Below, one piece after another: positions 57,578 through 64,000 of a stretch of DNA of 64,000 nucleotides; positions within the stretch are counted from its first letter, which is position 1, and the number at the start of each line of letters is the position of its first letter. This stretch comes from CAIWHR01 sp963713275 (GTDB lineage Bacteria > Pseudomonadota > Gammaproteobacteria > Burkholderiales > Casimicrobiaceae): NCBI GenBank assembly GCA_963713275.1, contig CAVQLG010000001.1, positions 35,265-99,264 on the forward strand, read 5' to 3'. The notes beneath the pieces were generated by a model. The model saw only the letters and a program-made list of their open reading frames with translations. It had not been told where the DNA came from and did no database searches. Both the position numbers and the translations under genes were made by a program.

Positions 57578-58123
57578 ATGACGACCCGCGACGCCGCTCC
57601 AGGCGTCGGGCTGCCGCACCCGGAGCTGGTGGCGGCGATCCCGCGCCTGCGCCGGTACGCGCGCGTGCTCACCGGTGACCCTACGCGTGCGGACGACCTG
57701 GTCCAGGATACGCTGGCCCGGGCTTGGGAAAAGCGACGCCTGTGGGCGGCGGGCACCGATCTTCGCGCCTGGCTGTTCACGATCATGCACAACCTTTACG
57801 TAAACCAGCTGGCGGCCTGGCGGCGGGAGGCGGCGCACGAGTCGCTGGACGCGGAGCCCGACGGCCGCGGATGGCAGACGCCGGTGCGCGCGAGCCAGGT
57901 CGACCGCGTCGAGTTGCTGGAGATTGTGCGCGAGATGGGGCGGCTGCCGGCCGACCAGCGGGAAGTCCTGCTGCTCGCCGCCGTCGAGGAGATGCGCTAC
58001 GAGGAGATCGCAGCGCTGCTGTCGGTACCGGTCGGGACCGTCATGTCGCGCCTGTCGCGGGCGCGTGAAAAACTGCGCAAGTGGGTCGCCGAGCCTTCCG
58101 GCGGCCTGCGCGCCGTCAAGTGA
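57578..58123 (+). CDS. ECF-type RNA polymerase sigma factor
   Basis: A 181-residue sigma-70-family protein with only regions 2 and 4: YARVLTGDPTRADDLVQDTLARAWEKR (region 2, abbreviated ADDLVQDTLARAWEK), LRAWLFTIMHNLYVN, and LPADQREVLLLAAVEEMRYEEIAALLSVPVGTVMSRLSRAREKLR (region 4, abbreviated LPADQREVLLL and VPVGTVMSRLSRAREKL). It lies between the lipoprotein gene and the anti-sigma gene and should direct transcription of this locus. Confidence 0.92.
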   Translation: MTTRDAAPGVGLPHPELVAAIPRLRRYARVLTGDPTRADDLVQDTLARAWEKRRLWAAGTDLRAWLFTIMHNLYVNQLAAWRREAAHESLDAEPDGRGWQTPVRASQVDRVELLEIVREMGRLPADQREVLLLAAVEEMRYEEIAALLSVPVGTVMSRLSRAREKLRKWVAEPSGGLRAVK

Positions 58124-58139
58124 AACCGAGGAAGGAGCC

Positions 58140-58976
58140 GTGAAGCCCGCTGTCCAGCCGATCGACGACGCCGAAGTCCACGCCTACGTGGACGGAATGC
58201 TCACGCCCGACCGCGTGGCGGCCGTCGACGAAGCGATCGCCTGCGAGCACGCGCTCGCGGCGCGTGTTTCGGCGCTAAGGAGTCTCAACGCCGACCTGCG
58301 CGACGCGCTCGACCCGATTCTCGCCGAGCCGATCCCCGAGCGCCTGCTCGCTGCCGCGGTGCCGCCGCGCGCCGGCCGGGGCCGTGCCCGGCGATGGATG
58401 ATGCCGGCTTTCGCCGCCGCCGCGACGCTGGTCCTCGGCCTTGGCATCGGGTGGATGGGGCGCGGCATCGCGATCGAGGGTGCCGGGACGCCGACGACCT
58501 TCGCCCGGCAGGCTGCCTTCACGCACGCGCTCTACGCGGCCGACCCGCGCCGCCCGGTCGAGGTGTGGGCGAACGAGGAGAAGAGCCTCGTCACCTGGCT
58601 CACGCGGCGCCTCGGGCACTCGGTTCACGCGCCCGACCTCGATGCGCTGGGCTACGCGTTGGTCGGCGGCCGCCTCGTCGCCGGCAACGAGAAGCCGACG
58701 GCGCTGCTGATGTACGAGAACGCGGACAAGGAGCGGCTGACGCTGCAGGTGCGCAAGGACACCAAGCACATCGGTGCCAGGCCCGGCGGGACCGGCGACA
58801 CGGCGTTCCGGTACGCGATCGAGAACGGCGTCGGCGTGTTCTACTGGGTCGACGAGGACTGCGGCTACGCGCTTTCCGGCAGCCTCGACCGTACGCAGCT
58901 CCTAGCGCTGGCGCGGGTCGTCTACGGCCAGTTCGCCGCGCTCGACGCGATCGAGCACGCGCCGGCCAAGCGCTGA
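58140..58976 (+). CDS. Anti-sigma factor
   Basis: A 278-residue protein starting from GTG with an AGGAAGGAG site. The N-terminal part (DDAEVHAYVDGMLTPDRVAAVDEAI, given here as AEVHAYVDGMLTPDR) is the sigma-binding segment of this group, without the zinc-binding HxxxCxxC motif. One membrane helix follows (MMPAFAAAATLVLGLGIGW), and the rest is periplasmic. The gene is 16 bases behind the sigma gene. It probably releases the sigma factor on an envelope or oxidative signal. Confidence 0.85.
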   Translation: MKPAVQPIDDAEVHAYVDGMLTPDRVAAVDEAIACEHALAARVSALRSLNADLRDALDPILAEPIPERLLAAAVPPRAGRGRARRWMMPAFAAAATLVLGLGIGWMGRGIAIEGAGTPTTFARQAAFTHALYAADPRRPVEVWANEEKSLVTWLTRRLGHSVHAPDLDALGYALVGGRLVAGNEKPTALLMYENADKERLTLQVRKDTKHIGARPGGTGDTAFRYAIENGVGVFYWVDEDCGYALSGSLDRTQLLALARVVYGQFAALDAIEHAPAKR

Positions 58977-59206
58977 TCCTGCCCTTTGGAGGGCGACCCC
59001 GCACGTGGGGCCGCAGGGGCCGCGCGCTGGAACCAACCGATGCCGCCCGCGGTCAAGCTTTGGGGCTGCAGCCGTCACGATCACGAACCGTCGATCCCTC
59101 GTCGGACTGGCCGGGGTGGACGGTCCGACGTAAGCTTCCGCCTTCGCCCAGCCCGGGCGCCCGCCGAACGGCGCCCGCCGCCGTGCCGCCCGAACCGGAG
59201 CCCTCT

Positions 59207-60164
59207 ATGCTGATCCGTCGCCCTGCCGGCATCGTTGCTTCCGAAATCACTCCCCCCGAGGTTTACGCTCGGCGGCGCGAGTTCATCAAGGCCACGGGCG
59301 CGTTGGCGCTGGGTGCGGGGCTCGGCGTCGACGCGCTGCCGGCGTCGGCGCAGGGCAAGGCCGCGACGATGAAGCTCTTCGGCGCCAAGGAGTCGCCGCT
59401 GTCGACCGGCGAGAAGAAGAACAGCAGGCAGGAGATCACCGAGTACAACAATTTCTACGAGTTCGGCACCGACAAGACCGACCCGGCGCAGAACGCGCAC
59501 ACGCTCATCACCCGACCGTGGACGGTCGCCGTCGAAGGCGAGGTCAGGAAGCCGAAGGTGTTCGACATCGACGAGCTCATGAAGCTCGCCCCGCTCGAGG
59601 AGCGCGTCTACCGGATGCGCTGCGTCGAAGGCTGGTCGATGGTGATTCCCTGGGTCGGCTATTCGCTCGCGGAGCTCGTCAAGCGGGTCGAGCCGACCGG
59701 CAATGCCAGGTACGTCGAGTACGACACGCTGGCCGATCCGCAAGCAGATGCCCGGCGTGCGCTCGCGCGTCCTCGAGTGGCCCTACGTCGAGGGGCTGCG
59801 CCTCGACGAGGCCATGCACCCGCTGACGCTGCTCTGCGTCGGGCTCTACGGTGAGACGCTGCCCAACCCGTGCGGCGCCCCGGTGCGCGTCGTCGTGCCT
59901 TGGAAGTACGGCTTCAAGAGCGGCAAGTCGATCGTGCGCATCCGCTTCGTCGAAAAGGAGCCGCGCACCGCCTGGAACAAGGCGGCGCCGCGCGAGTACG
60001 GTTTTTACTCGAACGTCAATCCCGACGTCGACCACCCGCGCTGGTCGCAGGCGACCGAGCGCCGGATCGGCGAGTTCGGCAAGCGTCGGACCACGCTCTT
60101 CAACGGCTACGCCGGTGAGGTCGCGTCGCTGTACGCCGGGATGGATCTCAAGAAGTACTATTGA
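59207..60164 (+). CDS. msrP: Periplasmic protein-methionine-sulfoxide reductase catalytic subunit (one frameshift)
   Basis: MsrP is a molybdopterin enzyme that repairs oxidised methionine in periplasmic proteins. The precursor has a Tat-type signal (RRREFIKATGALALGAGL). NNFYEFGTDKTDP, RPWTVAVEGEV and the molybdenum-ligand Cys in RMRCVEGWSMVIPWVGY follow. After a slip near 59.74 kb the rest continues in the frame ending at 60164: KQMPGVRSRVLEWPYVEGLR, PCGAPVRVVVPWKYGFKSGKSI (in parts). The msrQ gene overlaps the stop. Confidence 0.9.
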
Positions 60165-60802
60165 GCGGGCGCCGGTTGGCCTTCGTGCCGTCGGCCGGAG
60201 CGATCGCGCGGATCAAGGCCGCGCTGTTCGTCCTGGCGCTGGCCCCCCTCGCGCGCCTCGTCGTCGCCGCGTTCACCGGCGGCCTGGGTGTGAATCCGAT
60301 CGAGTTCGTCACCCGCTCGACGGGCACCTGGACGCTGTCGTTGCTGCTGATCACGCTGTCGGTCACGCCGCTGCGCCGGATCACCGGCTGGAACTGGCTC
60401 ATTCGCGTGCGGCGCATGCTGGGCCTGTTCGCCTTCTTCTACGCCTGCCTGCACTTCACCACGTACCTTTGGCTCGACCAGTTCTTCGATCTCGGCGCGA
60501 TCGTCAAGGACGTGATCAAGCGGCCGTTCATCACCGTCGGCTTCAGCGCGTTCCTGCTTCTGATCCCGCTCGCGGCCACGTCGACCCACGCGATGATCCG
60601 GCGTCTCGGCGGCAAGGCCTGGCAGCGGCTGCATTACCTCGTCTACGCGATCGCCATCCTCGGCGTCGTCCACTACGGGTGGCTGGTGAAGAAGGACGTG
60701 ACCCAGCCGATGCTGTTCGCCGCCGCACTCGCGGTGCTGCTCGCGCTCCGGGTCGTCCATCGACTGCGCGGCAAAGGCGCGCGTGCCGGCGCGAGACCGT
60801 AG
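60161..60802 (+). CDS. msrQ: Heme-binding membrane subunit of the MsrPQ system
   Basis: A 213-residue membrane protein with about six helices that passes electrons from the quinone pool or flavin reductase to MsrP. The start is a TTG that overlaps the msrP TGA by two bases. NPIEFVTRSTGTWTLSLLLITLSVTPLRR is the family start (abbreviated TGTWTLSLLLITLSVTPLRR). Heme-ligand histidines lie in YACLHFTTYLWLD, ATSTHAMIRRLGGKAWQRLHYLVY (abbreviated STHAMIRRLG, WQRLHYLVY) and VVHYGWLVK. The frame is intact. Confidence 0.92.
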   Translation: MSGRRLAFVPSAGAIARIKAALFVLALAPLARLVVAAFTGGLGVNPIEFVTRSTGTWTLSLLLITLSVTPLRRITGWNWLIRVRRMLGLFAFFYACLHFTTYLWLDQFFDLGAIVKDVIKRPFITVGFSAFLLLIPLAATSTHAMIRRLGGKAWQRLHYLVYAIAILGVVHYGWLVKKDVTQPMLFAAALAVLLALRVVHRLRGKGARAGARP

Positions 60803-60839
60803 CGCACCCCAGGGTCAACGGGGGCGACCGGGCACCCGG

Positions 60840-61149
60840 GGCGTGGGCGCCGGCAAGCTGCGGCGACTCGCGGCGCTTGCGCGCCGGGCGAGGATCGGCG
60901 TGCTCGTCGACGATGCCGGCAGCGTCGCCGAGGTGTCGGCGGCGGCAGAGGCCGCCGGCGCGACGCTCGACGTGCTGGTCGAGGTCGACGTCGGTGCGCA
61001 CCGCTGCAGCACCGAAACTCGGCGAGCGGCTGTGGCTCGTTCCAGGCCACTGCGATCCGACCGCCAACCTGCACGACTGGATCGTCGGTGTGCGCGGCGA
61101 AGTCGTGGAGAGCGTCTGGGCGGTGGCGGCGCGCGGCGCGCTCGCTTGA
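60840..61149 (+). pseudogene. D-threonine aldolase / D-serine dehydratase-like gene, internally deleted
   Basis: Two pieces of a fold-type III PLP enzyme are joined. The first (AGKLRRLAALARRARIGVLVDD, then LDVLVEVDVGAHRC) matches the central barrel of the DSD1/D-threonine-aldolase family. The second, in another frame from about 61012, matches the C-terminal domain: LGERLWLVPGHCDPTANLHDW with the zinc-type His-Cys pair in PGHCDP, then VAARG. The N-terminal part with the PLP lysine and about 150 residues in the middle are absent. It cannot be active as written. Confidence 0.6.
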
Positions 61150-61323
61150 CCCGCGCGGATCGGCGCGCTGCTCGCGCCGTAGGGGTGCGCCGCCGCGCCG
61201 ATCACCGCGCGCGGAATCTGGGACAATACGCACTGGGCCGGCGGCGCCACACGGCTTGGCGGGAAAGCAGGATCGGTGCGCGCCGCCGTGAAGGCGAAAG
61301 AATCCGCTGGGAGGGGCCATCGA
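61150..61323. other. Short non-coding stretch before tandem repeats
   Basis: No conserved gene or structure is visible between the broken aldolase-like gene and the repeat array. Confidence 0.4.
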
Positions 61324-61457
61324 GGCCCGCCGGCACAGCAGGCCCGCCGGCACAGCAGGCCGCCGGCAAAGCAGGCCCGCCAGCAAAGCAGGCCCGCCAG
61401 CAAAGCAGGCCCGCCAGCAAAGCAGGCCCGCCAGCAAAGCAGCCCGCCGGCAAGACA
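61324..61457 (+). repeat. Tandem repeat array, 17-base unit, about eight copies
   Basis: The unit GGCCCGCCAGCAAAGCA is repeated about eight times; the first two copies carry CCGGCACAGCA, the third and last lack one base, and four central copies are identical. There is no spacer, so it is a minisatellite and not a CRISPR array. One frame would encode an Ala/Gln/Lys-rich repeat, but no start or domain supports a gene. Confidence 0.9.
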
Positions 61458-61490
61458 GCAATGCGGCAATGCGGCAATGCGGCAATGCGG
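61458..61490 (+). repeat. Tandem repeat, 8-base unit, about four copies
   Basis: GCAATGCG is repeated four times directly after the 17-base array, followed by TAAGG. Two unrelated arrays touching each other suggest a slippage-prone or poorly assembled spot. Confidence 0.9.
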
Positions 61491-61514
61491 TAAGGGTCGC
61501 TGTTGTAGCCGAGA

Positions 61515-61943
61515 TCAGCCGGTGCAGGTCCGGCCGGCCTCGACGGCGAGGGCATCGACCAGGTCGTTCATCGGATCGCCGGAATGGCCTTTCACCCAGC
61601 GGAAGCTGATATCGCCGCGATCGCGGACAGCCTGGATTAGCGGTTCCCAAAGATCCCGGTTGGCCACCGGCTTCTTCTGACTGTTCAGCCAGCCCCGGGC
61701 CAACCAGCCACGCCACCAAGCGTCGCGGAAGCAATGCACGACGTAGGTGGAGTCGCTGACCACCTCCAACGGACCTGCCAACGCGGTTACCGCCGCTAGC
61801 GCGGCCTGGATCTCCATACGCTGGTTAGTGGTAGCTGACTCACCGCCGGCCGCCTGCCGACCATCCTTCGTCGCCCAAGCCCAACCACCTGGCCCCGGGT
61901 TACCTGAGCAGGCGCCGTCGGTCCACACCTGGAGCGTCCACAT
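61515..61943 (-). CDS. Ribonuclease HI, actinobacterial-like
   Basis: From ATG 61943 the 142-residue protein begins LQVWTDGACSGNPGPGGWAW, given in part as TDGACSGNPGPGGW, with the first catalytic Asp. It has TTNQRMEIQAALAAV with Glu, VVSDSTYVVHCFRDAWWRGWLARGW (abbreviated SDSTYVVHCF, WWRGWLARGW) with Asp, and KGHSGDPMNDLVD with His and Asp. RNase HI cuts the RNA of RNA-DNA hybrids. The WWRGWLARGW, NSQKKPVANRDLWEPL style is, to my knowledge, typical of Actinobacteria rather than betaproteobacteria. The region is also less GC-biased. Confidence 0.85.
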   Translation of the reverse strand: MWTLQVWTDGACSGNPGPGGWAWATKDGRQAAGGESATTNQRMEIQAALAAVTALAGPLEVVSDSTYVVHCFRDAWWRGWLARGWLNSQKKPVANRDLWEPLIQAVRDRGDISFRWVKGHSGDPMNDLVDALAVEAGRTCTG

Positions 61944-61981
61944 CGGGACCAACACCGGCTGGTGGCACCAACCGGGCTGCT

Positions 61982-62182
61982 TCAGCCAAACCTGAGACCT
62001 CCGCTGCCGGCCTCGCCGCCGGGCGTTTGGACTTCGGGCACCACGTCGAACAGCTCCGGCGAGCCAGCACCGGCGCAAGCCAAATGCACCCATCCAGTTC
62101 CAGCCTTGCCGATCTCCTCCCCCGGTTCGATCGTCACGGCACAGGCAGCACAGGCAGTCCGATACTTCGCGGTCAACGGCAC
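61982..62182 (-). CDS. Small protein with a zinc-ribbon-like CxxC pair
   Basis: A 66-residue product: YRTACAACAVTIEPGEEIGK, then GWVHLACAG. The CAAC...HLAC spacing resembles the short PARP-type or zinc-ribbon motifs found next to RNase H-like or DNA-handling genes in Actinobacteria. It lies 38 bases upstream of the RNase HI start on the same strand. No named family is recognised; a chance open frame is possible but the motif order argues for a real gene. Confidence 0.5.
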   Translation of the reverse strand: MPLTAKYRTACAACAVTIEPGEEIGKAGTGWVHLACAGAGSPELFDVVPEVQTPGGEAGSGGLRFG

Positions 62183-62439
62183 CTGGACAGCCTACGGACC
62201 TTCCTGGGCTTGCGAGCCCCCCCGCAGCTCAAGGCTGCTGCTTCCGGCCAGACGTCGAGGCAGCCAAACCAGGTGGGGGCTGGGCGGCTGGGCCGGGCCG
62301 GGGGCATCGAAGTGGCCAGGAGCGGCCGCTGGTTCACCGCCTGGCGAGCGCAGGTTTTCTGCCAGCCGCCACGCCTTCTCCGCGGTCATCCTCGCCGCAG
62401 CTGGCGCCTGGGAGCGTTTACAGGTCGATGTGACGAACT
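62183..62439. other. Region without a supportable gene
   Basis: Open frames exist on both strands, but none shows conserved motifs. It lies between the RNase HI pair and a glycosyltransferase fragment that seems to begin abruptly. Confidence 0.35.
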
Positions 62440-63097
62440 GGGCCGACGCGACCCTGTGTGCGACGCCCAGGATCATGACCTCCTGGCCTCTCTGGGCGGA
62501 GTCAACCTGTACACGCTGCCGCTCGGAGTGGACACGCGTGAAGTCGTCTATCGGCCGACGACAGGCGCGCGCCTCGACGCGCGCTGTTTCTGGGCAGTTT
62601 TCAGCACCCGCCGAATCGTTCCGCGGCGCGCGTACTGGTCTACTACATCTGGCCGCGGCTGCGCGCGCAACTCCCGGGCTGGGAACTGGTTCTGGCCGGG
62701 CCCGGCTCTGGACGCTTTTGTGGCAGGATTGTCGACCTCGGCCGCCGACATCCGGGGCCTAGGTTACGTGGACGACCTCGGCGAGTTGTTCGCGAAGCTG
62801 TTCGCCGATTTCTTCGCCCCATTGACCGAAGGCGGCGGCATCAAGATCAAAATCCTCGAAGCCATGGGGCGCGGCCTGCCGGTGGTGACGACGCCGATTG
62901 GCGCCGAAGGGATCACCGATGCGAGCGACGATACCCTGTGGCTCGCACCGGACATCGCCGCGTTCCCCGCGCAAGCGCTGGCCGCCGCGACGGCAGGGGA
63001 ACGAAGCCTGCGCGTCGCGCCGAGCGCGCGCGTCGGCGCATCGAGTCGTTATTCAGCTCTGGCCGCCATCGCCTGGCCAGTTGACCACGATCTATGA
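62440..63097 (+). pseudogene. Glycosyltransferase family 4-like, C-terminal fragment (frameshifts)
   Basis: Recognisable parts are LYTLPLGVDT, then in a second frame SFQHPPNRSAARVLVYYIWPRLRAQLPGWELVLAGPGS (abbreviated SFQHPPNRSA, YIWPRLRAQLPGWELVLAGPG), and finally, back in the first frame, LGYVDDLGELFAKLFADFFAPLTEGGGIKIKILEAMGRGLPVVTT (abbreviated FAPLTEGGGIKIKILEAMG). GGGIKIKILEAMGRGLPVV is the donor-sugar motif of GT4 enzymes. The N-terminal domain is missing. It is broken by at least two slips. Confidence 0.65.
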
Positions 63098-63123
63098 ACG
63101 CATCTGAAGAACGGAGTCGAACC

Positions 63124-63237
63124 ATGATCAAGCGATTGCTGCTACTCCTGCTCGTCCTGGTCGCGGTGGTCGGTGTCGGTCGCGACCATGGCCGCGAACG
63201 CTTCGATCGTCGCGCGCTGACCGCACCGCCTGGGTAA
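63124..63237 (+). other. Possible signal-peptide start of a broken secreted-protein gene
   Basis: An ATG opens MIKRLLLLLLVLVAVVGVG, a good export-signal-like helix, but the frame stops after 37 codons. Another frame downstream (about 63230-63420) encodes LGKLDGQETGT, LLQRARTLAPEGRFLEAS and SPEQATLDVYALGTG, which could be its continuation after a slip. No family recognised. Confidence 0.3.
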
Positions 63238-63412
63238 ACTCGACGGGCAGGAAACCGGGACCTCCGGCCCTTGCCGACCGCAAGAGGATCTGCTCCAACG
63301 TGCTCGCACTCTCGCGCCTGAAGGACGCTTCCTCGAGGCCAGCGTCATCGGGATCTCGCCGGAGCAAGCGACACTCGACGTCTACGCTTTGGGAACAGGA
63401 AGATCTGGGCCA

Positions 63413-64000
63413 TCACACCCGTGCCGTATGCCTCGAGCTTCTCGCGCTCGTCCTCCGCAATTCGTTGGATCTCTCGAACTCCGCCAGCGGTATCGGCAAG
63501 TCTTCGTTCATCGCGTACAAGGAGTCGAGCGTCGCGTTCTGCAACGCGTCGAGCATCTCGGTCGGGAAGCCGAGGCCGCTCGACATGACGATGGTGCCGT
63601 CGGGGGCGACATCGGGGTCCACGTCGTCCTCGCCGACTGAAAAGAGAATCTCCGGGTCGAGGGTGGCCATCGGCCGTGACCGACCAGAGGCTGCGGCCGC
63701 GCTGCGTGGACGCCGGCGCTCGGCGGCTTGATGAAGTAGACCAGCGAGCCCGTGGGGGTCGTACACCGGCGCATAATTGTGCAGGCCGGTGATCGGGTCG
63801 CCCAGTTCCGTGCTCGTGAAGGTGATGCGGTTGAGATCGGCATCGAGCGGCGGGTCGGCGGCCGCCGCCGCCACCGGATCGAAGTTCACCGTGAGCAGTT
63901 CGTTGGCCCGGCCGCCGTATTCGCCCACGAGGTCCAAACTCGCGGAGAAGCAGATCTCCGTGCCGTCAGGCGACCATGTCGGCGTCGTCATGCTGACCGC
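63413..64000 (-). CDS. TolB/PD40-like beta-propeller protein, partial and frameshifted
   Basis: The gene enters from the right edge. TPTWSPDGTEICFSASLD is a typical PD40/TolB propeller strand motif (WSPDGxxIxF). Next come FTSTELGDPITGLHNYAPVYDP and, after slips near 63.75 and 63.67 kb, ATLDPEILFSVGEDDVDPDVAPDGTIVMSSG (abbreviated DVDPDVAPDGTIVMSS), another propeller blade. The N-terminus lies outside the window. The function cannot be told; such proteins are often periplasmic or secreted. Confidence 0.55.
   Translation of the reverse strand, partial: AVSMTTPTWSPDGTEICFSASLDLVGEYGGRANELLTVNFDPVAAAAADPPLDADLNRITFTSTELGDPITGLHNYAPVYDPHGLAGLLHQAAERRRPRSAAAASGRSRPMATLDPEILFSVGEDDVDPDVAPDGTIVMSSGLGFPTEMLDALQNATLDSLYAMNEDLPIPLAEFERSNELRRTSARSSRHTARV

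Noticed and set aside
61324..61490. CRISPR array
   Set aside because: Repeats are directly adjacent with no spacers, units are 17 and 8 bases, and no cas genes are present.

Overview
The window is GC-rich DNA whose core genes (mpl, yqiA, ptsP, cysB, cysTWA, metX/metY, glgB, msrPQ) read like a betaproteobacterium of the Burkholderiales type. It looks like a draft or metagenome contig. Many genes continue perfectly in another frame after a one-base slip, and these slips cluster at about 17.5-30 kb. Three places (about 10.7, 37.08 and 60.8-61.0 kb) look like internal deletions joining parts of different or the same genes. The last 2.5 kb holds gene fragments, one of them with an actinobacterial flavour.

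Layout. 0-9 kb: tail of a tungstate-binding protein, a DUF2249-like gene, a 5'-nucleotidase, a three-subunit flavin dehydrogenase (DAO subunit, small [2Fe-2S] subunit, FAD/BFD subunit), yqiA, mpl, an MFS transporter and a GNAT acetyltransferase. 9-16 kb: rhodanese, cysK joined to a truncated cysE, an XRE regulator, a family 2A encapsulin shell gene (SrpI type), its cysteine desulfurase cargo with a 240-residue Pro/Ala-rich leader, and a sulfate-binding protein. 16.5-25.9 kb: cystathionine gamma-lyase and beta-synthase (reverse transsulfuration), divergent metY-metX, the methionine importer metQNI and a PaaK-like CoA ligase. 25.9-43.5 kb: a sulfonate importer with an unfamiliar PLP enzyme, a creatininase-family hydrolase, small mobile elements, a second sulfonate importer, sulfoacetaldehyde acetyltransferase (xsc) with a truncated tauB and tauC, then sbp-cysTWA and convergent cysB. 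44-51 kb: glgB, glgE, treZ, glgM for alpha-glucan and trehalose metabolism. 51.5-61 kb: ptsP, a methyltransferase, mgtE, a lipoprotein, ECF sigma with anti-sigma, msrPQ and a broken D-threonine aldolase-like gene. 61.3-64 kb: tandem repeats, RNase HI and fragments.

How it fits together. About 34 kb (9-43.5 kb) is a sulfur island: sulfate and sulfonates are imported, sulfonates are cleaved to sulfite (xsc), sulfide is fixed by CysK/CysE or MetX/MetY, and the encapsulin with its desulfurase probably sequesters sulfur taken from cysteine. A shared LysR-type operator motif (GCATAAC followed by a conserved GCGAAATTC/TTCGTT part) occurs before the rhodanese-cysK-encapsulin group, both sbp genes, the cbs/metY divergent promoter, metQ and xsc. 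With cysB in the same island, this suggests that the nanocompartment belongs to the sulfur-limitation regulon.
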